From: DAITBA01 sp036824005
GTDB lineage: Bacteria; Pseudomonadota; Gammaproteobacteria; Burkholderiales; Rhodocyclaceae
Length of the DNA: 64,000 nt
Assembly: GCA_036824005.1 (NCBI GenBank)
Contig: DAITBA010000001.1
Location: 372,001-436,000 of the forward strand
Direction: 5' to 3'
In this document: positions 60,771 through 64,000 of the stretch, one piece after another
How the letters are laid out: the number at the start of each line of letters is the position of its first letter
Position numbering within the stretch: the stretch's first letter is position 1
Made by a program: the position numbers and the translations under genes
The notes under the pieces: generated by a model
What the model saw: the letters and a program-made list of their open reading frames with translations, nothing else
What the model was told of the DNA's origin: nothing
Database searches by the model: none

Positions 60771-63350
60771 ATGACTAAGGCACTCATCGTCGCCGAGAAA
60801 CCGTCCGTGGCGCAGGATATCGCGCGCGCGTTGGGCGGGTTCACACGGCATGGAGAATATTTCGAGAGCGAGCAGTATGTGTTGTCGTCGGCGATCGGCC
60901 ATTTGCTCGAGCTCGCGGTACCGGAGGAGTACGAGGTCAAGCGCGGCAAGTGGTCATTCGCGCACCTGCCGGTAATTCCGCCGCACTTCACCCTTGCACC
61001 CATCGAAAAGACCGAGGACCGGCTCAAGCTGCTGATCAAGCTGATCAAGCGCAAGGATGTGGCGAGCCTGGTGAACGCCTGCGACGCGGGGCGCGAGGGC
61101 GAGCTGATCTTCAATTGCATCGTCGAACACGCGAAAGCGCACAAACCCGTGAAGCGGCTGTGGCTGCAGTCGATGACGCCCCAGGCCATCCGCGACGGTT
61201 TCAGCAGCCTGCGTGACGGCGCCGACCTGAACGGCTTGCGTGAAGCAGCCATCTGCCGCTCCGAATCGGACTGGCTAATCGGCATCAATGGCACGCGCGC
61301 CATGACGGCGTTCAATTCCAAGAGCGGCGGTTTCCACCTGACCACGGTTGGTCGCGTGCAAACGCCGACGCTGACCATCGTCACCGAGCGCGAAGAGAGA
61401 ATCCGCAAGTTCGTCCCGCGCGACTACTGGGAAATCGAGGCGACATTTGCCGCTGCAGCTGGCGAATACAAGGGGCGCTGGTTCGACGAGGCATTCAAGA
61501 AGGATGAAGTCGACGAGCACGGTCGAGCCGAACGCATCTGGGATGAAGCGAAAGCGCTTGCTATTCGCGACAAGTGCCGCGGCAAGACGGGCATTGTCGA
61601 AGAAGAAAGCAAGCCCTCGACCCAGCTCTCGCCGCTGCTGTTTGACCTCACCAGTCTGCAGCGCGAGGCCAATAGCCGCTTCGGCTTCTCCGCCAAGACA
61701 ACCCTGTCGCTGGCCCAGGCGCTGTACGAAAAACACAAGGTGCTGACCTATCCGCGTACGGACTCGCGCGCCCTGCCCGAGGACTACATCGGCACCGTCA
61801 AGTCGACCCTGAAAATGTTCGCCGACGAGGAGGTCGCGCGCGGCAGCGATGTCGAGCTGGTGCATCGCTATGCGCCCTTCGCCCGGCAAGTCCTGAAATC
61901 GAACTGGGTCAAGCCGAACAAGCGCGTATTCAACAACGCGAAGATTTCCGATCACTTCGCCATTATTCCGACCGGGCACGCGCCGAAGCACCTGTCGGAG
62001 GCGGAACAAAAGCTCTATGACTTCGTCACGCGGCGCTTTCTCGCAGTCTTCTATCCGGCGGCCGAGTACCTGGTGACGACGCGTATCACACGCGTCGAGC
62101 TTGAGGCATTCAAGACCGAAGGACGCATCCTGGTCAATCCAGGCTGGCTGGCGGTCTACGGCCGGGAGGCCCAGGAAGACGGCGACACGCCCCAACTCGT
62201 GCCTGTCAAACCCAAGGAAAAGGTCAAGACCAAAGACATCGTCATCAATGCCAACCAGACCAAGCCGCCCGCGCGCTACACCGAGGCAACGCTGCTGACG
62301 GCGATGGAAGGCGCCGGCAAGCTTGTCGACGACGACGAACTGCGCGAGGCGATGGCTGCCCGCGGGCTGGGCACACCAGCCACGCGCGCCCAGATCATCG
62401 AGGGACTCATCAGCGAGCAATACCTGCACCGCGAGGGCCGCGAGCTCGTCCCCACCGCCAAAGCCTTCTCACTCATCACGCTGCTCAAGGGGCTGGATGT
62501 CACGGAACTTACTTCGCCCGAGCTGACCGGCGAATGGGAGTACAAGCTGGCGCGCATGGAGCGTGGCGAGCTGTCGCGCCCAGCCTTCATGAAGGAAATC
62601 GCCGCCATGGCGCGGCACATCGTGCATCAGGCCAAAAGCCACGAAAGCGACACCGTGCCCGGCGATTTCGCCACGCTGTCGGTGCCGTGTCCGAAGTGCG
62701 GCGGTATCGTGAAGGAGAACTACAAGAAGTTCCAGTGCCAGAGCTGCGACTTCGCCTTGTGGAAGATCGTCGCCAGTCGGCAGTTCGAGATTGCGGAAAT
62801 GGAAACGCTGCTGCGCGAACGCCAGGTGGGCCCGCTGCAGGGCTTCCGCAACAAGATGGGACGTCCGTTCAATGCCCTCATCCGGCTGAATGCAAGCCTG
62901 GAGCCGGAATTCGATTTCGGCCGGGCGCGCGAGGACGAGGGTGGCGCCGAGCCGGTGGATTTCGGGGGTCAGGAAACGCTCGGATCCTGCCCGAAGTGCG
63001 GTGCCCGCGTGTTCGAGCACGGTTTGGCCTACGTGTGCGAAAAGGCGGTCGGGCCGGGCAAGAGCTGCGACTTTCGCTCGGGCAAGATCATCCTGCAGCA
63101 GAACGTCGAGCGCGCCCAGATGGAAAAGCTGCTCGCGACGGGACGCACGGACCTGCTGCGCAACTTCGTCTCGGCACGCACGCGGCGCAAGTTCTCCGCC
63201 TACCTCGTGCGCGGCGTCGACGGCAAAGTCGGCTTCGAGTTCGAAGCCCGCACGGCCAAGGCACCGAAGAAGGACGCCGCGCAAAGCGAACCGAAACCAT
63301 CGGCGGGCGGCGCCCGGGCCAAACCGGCGCGCAAGCGGGCCGCCGGATAG
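60771..63350 (+). CDS. topB: DNA topoisomerase III
   Basis: An 859-residue type IA topoisomerase. A TOPRIM domain carries DAGREGE (D105-E111). The active-site tyrosine lies in TYPRTDSRALP (Y327). Two C-terminal zinc-finger-like modules follow: CPKCGG/CQSCD near 641 and CPKCGA with a later CDFRSG near 741. The spacing and KALIVAEKPSVAQDIA start are of the TopB form used in decatenation. A long Lys/Ala/Pro-rich tail ends the protein. The upstream 250 bases hold no gene. Confidence 0.96.
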   Translation: MTKALIVAEKPSVAQDIARALGGFTRHGEYFESEQYVLSSAIGHLLELAVPEEYEVKRGKWSFAHLPVIPPHFTLAPIEKTEDRLKLLIKLIKRKDVASLVNACDAGREGELIFNCIVEHAKAHKPVKRLWLQSMTPQAIRDGFSSLRDGADLNGLREAAICRSESDWLIGINGTRAMTAFNSKSGGFHLTTVGRVQTPTLTIVTEREERIRKFVPRDYWEIEATFAAAAGEYKGRWFDEAFKKDEVDEHGRAERIWDEAKALAIRDKCRGKTGIVEEESKPSTQLSPLLFDLTSLQREANSRFGFSAKTTLSLAQALYEKHKVLTYPRTDSRALPEDYIGTVKSTLKMFADEEVARGSDVELVHRYAPFARQVLKSNWVKPNKRVFNNAKISDHFAIIPTGHAPKHLSEAEQKLYDFVTRRFLAVFYPAAEYLVTTRITRVELEAFKTEGRILVNPGWLAVYGREAQEDGDTPQLVPVKPKEKVKTKDIVINANQTKPPARYTEATLLTAMEGAGKLVDDDELREAMAARGLGTPATRAQIIEGLISEQYLHREGRELVPTAKAFSLITLLKGLDVTELTSPELTGEWEYKLARMERGELSRPAFMKEIAAMARHIVHQAKSHESDTVPGDFATLSVPCPKCGGIVKENYKKFQCQSCDFALWKIVASRQFEIAEMETLLRERQVGPLQGFRNKMGRPFNALIRLNASLEPEFDFGRAREDEGGAEPVDFGGQETLGSCPKCGARVFEHGLAYVCEKAVGPGKSCDFRSGKIILQQNVERAQMEKLLATGRTDLLRNFVSARTRRKFSAYLVRGVDGKVGFEFEARTAKAPKKDAAQSEPKPSAGGARAKPARKRAAG

Positions 63351-63393
63351 CCACCGTCATGACGGTCGGGTGCCGCCGTTGCGTCGCCTGGGC

Positions 63394-63984
63394 ATGAATT
63401 GCACGTCGTCGTCCGCGGTAGAAAACATCGTCGACTTCTGGTTTCTGCCGGAGGGCACGCCCGGCCACGGCCAGCCGCGCAAGGAATGGTTCCGCAAGGA
63501 TCCAGCGTTCGATGCAGAAATCGGCGAGCGCTTTGGCAATATGGTCGAGCAGGCCCTGGCGGGAGCTCTCACGGACTGGCAGCGCTGGCCTGAGGGCGCG
63601 CTGGCGCGCATCCTCCTCCTTGACCAATTCACCCGCAACATGTTCCGCGGCAGCGCCCGCGCCTTCGCCGGCGACGCGCTGGCGCTCGCCGCCGCGCAGG
63701 ACATGGTCGCCAGACAGGCAGATCTCAAACTCCCGGCCGTGCAGCGCTGGTTCGTCTATCTGCCCTTCGAACATGCGGAGTCGCTGGCTGCGCAGAGCGA
63801 ATCCGTGGCCTTGTTCGCGGCCCTCAACGGCCATGGCGAGTTCGCCGACGCCTACGACTACGCCCTGCGCCACTACCATGTCATTCGCCGCTTTGGCCGC
63901 TTTCCGCATCGCAATGCGCTGCTCGGCAGGCCGTCTACGCCGGAGGAATTGACCTTCCTGCAGCAGCCGGGATCGTCGTTCTGA
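63394..63984 (+). CDS. DUF924 protein
   Basis: A 196-residue soluble all-helical protein with the DUF924 blocks: IVDFWF at the N terminus, EWFRKDPAFDAEIGERFG, ARILLLDQFTRNMFRGSARAF and FVYLPFEHAES, then HRNALLGRPSTPEE at the end. Structures of relatives show a TPR-like fold, but no function is established. The start ATG at 63394 is the only one compatible with the family's N terminus. It follows topB by 43 bases. Confidence 0.9.
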   Translation: MNCTSSSAVENIVDFWFLPEGTPGHGQPRKEWFRKDPAFDAEIGERFGNMVEQALAGALTDWQRWPEGALARILLLDQFTRNMFRGSARAFAGDALALAAAQDMVARQADLKLPAVQRWFVYLPFEHAESLAAQSESVALFAALNGHGEFADAYDYALRHYHVIRRFGRFPHRNALLGRPSTPEELTFLQQPGSSF

Positions 63985-64000
63985 ACGGCCTCAGCCGCCT

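Noticed and set aside
1..64000. CRISPR arrays, rRNA and tRNA genes
   Set aside because: No regularly spaced repeats and no tRNA or rRNA-like sequence were noticed on reading; a covariance-model scan was not possible here.

Overview
The window is GC-rich, densely packed bacterial chromosome. The gene content and order point to a betaproteobacterium, probably of the Rhodocyclales/Nitrosomonadales type. This rests on remembered gene order (dprA, LysM, def, fmt, htpX near rsmB, DUF4390, ntrY, ntrX, trkA, trkH; hemE beside priA) and was not tested by a search. No rRNA, tRNA or CRISPR array was seen.

Layout. (1) 0-11.96 kb, all minus strand, is an accessory block. It holds two small exported proteins, a Crp-type regulator next to a nucleotidyl-cyclase/ATPase/TPR protein, a catalase-like protein with a GMC oxidoreductase, a monohaem cytochrome c, a small exported protein with an internal 40-residue repeat, a SUMF1-fold protein and a pentapeptide-repeat protein. 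(2) 12.2-15.8 kb has a membrane-anchored protein with two alpha/beta-hydrolase domains in tandem, a small HExxH protein, a DUF302 protein and an unknown protein. FNR-type palindromes lie in the intergenic regions. (3) 16.1-22.7 kb is a decayed integron-like island. It has a 5' fragment of an integron integrase with an attI-like core, at least three attC-like sites, and cassette-style genes on the minus strand: a HEPN protein, a frameshifted unknown gene, a VapBC-type toxin-antitoxin pair and a VOC fragment. It also contains a miniature inverted-repeat element inserted in one attC core, and a partly duplicated gene end. (4) 22.7-29.2 kb is a Cus-type copper/silver RND efflux operon. An ATP-grasp protein and a methyltransferase lie upstream on the same strand. 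(5) 31.5-45.2 kb holds core genes: priA, hemE, two tandem trkH genes, trkA, the ntrYX two-component system, DUF4390 and rsmB. (6) 45.3-55.8 kb, mostly plus strand, carries a hybrid histidine kinase, a HEAT-like protein, a bactofilin, homospermidine synthase, and a tightly coupled set of AMP-forming ligase, 2-oxoacid dehydrogenase E1alpha, E1beta and E2, and an acyl carrier protein. This block separates rsmB from htpX. (7) 55.8-64 kb has htpX, fmt and def (minus), then a LysM protein, dprA, topB and a DUF924 protein (plus).

How it fits together. The Crp-like regulator keeps the cAMP-binding cassette and the CRP recognition helix and sits beside a cyclase-domain gene. A perfect TGTGA-N6-TCACA site at 10063-10078 precedes the small repeat protein, so a local cAMP circuit is plausible. 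In the 50.5-55.8 kb operon the dehydrogenase and ACP genes overlap by ATGA junctions, which suggests a dedicated acyl-forming complex that may hand its product to its own ACP. The window lacks the E3 subunit.

The least ordinary parts are the integron relic with its HEPN cassette and interrupted attC, the ACP-linked dehydrogenase operon, the tandem hydrolase, and several broken reading frames (the 18.1-18.7 kb gene, the start of DUF4390, and the missing stop of the SUMF1-fold gene). Any of these frame breaks could be a sequencing error.
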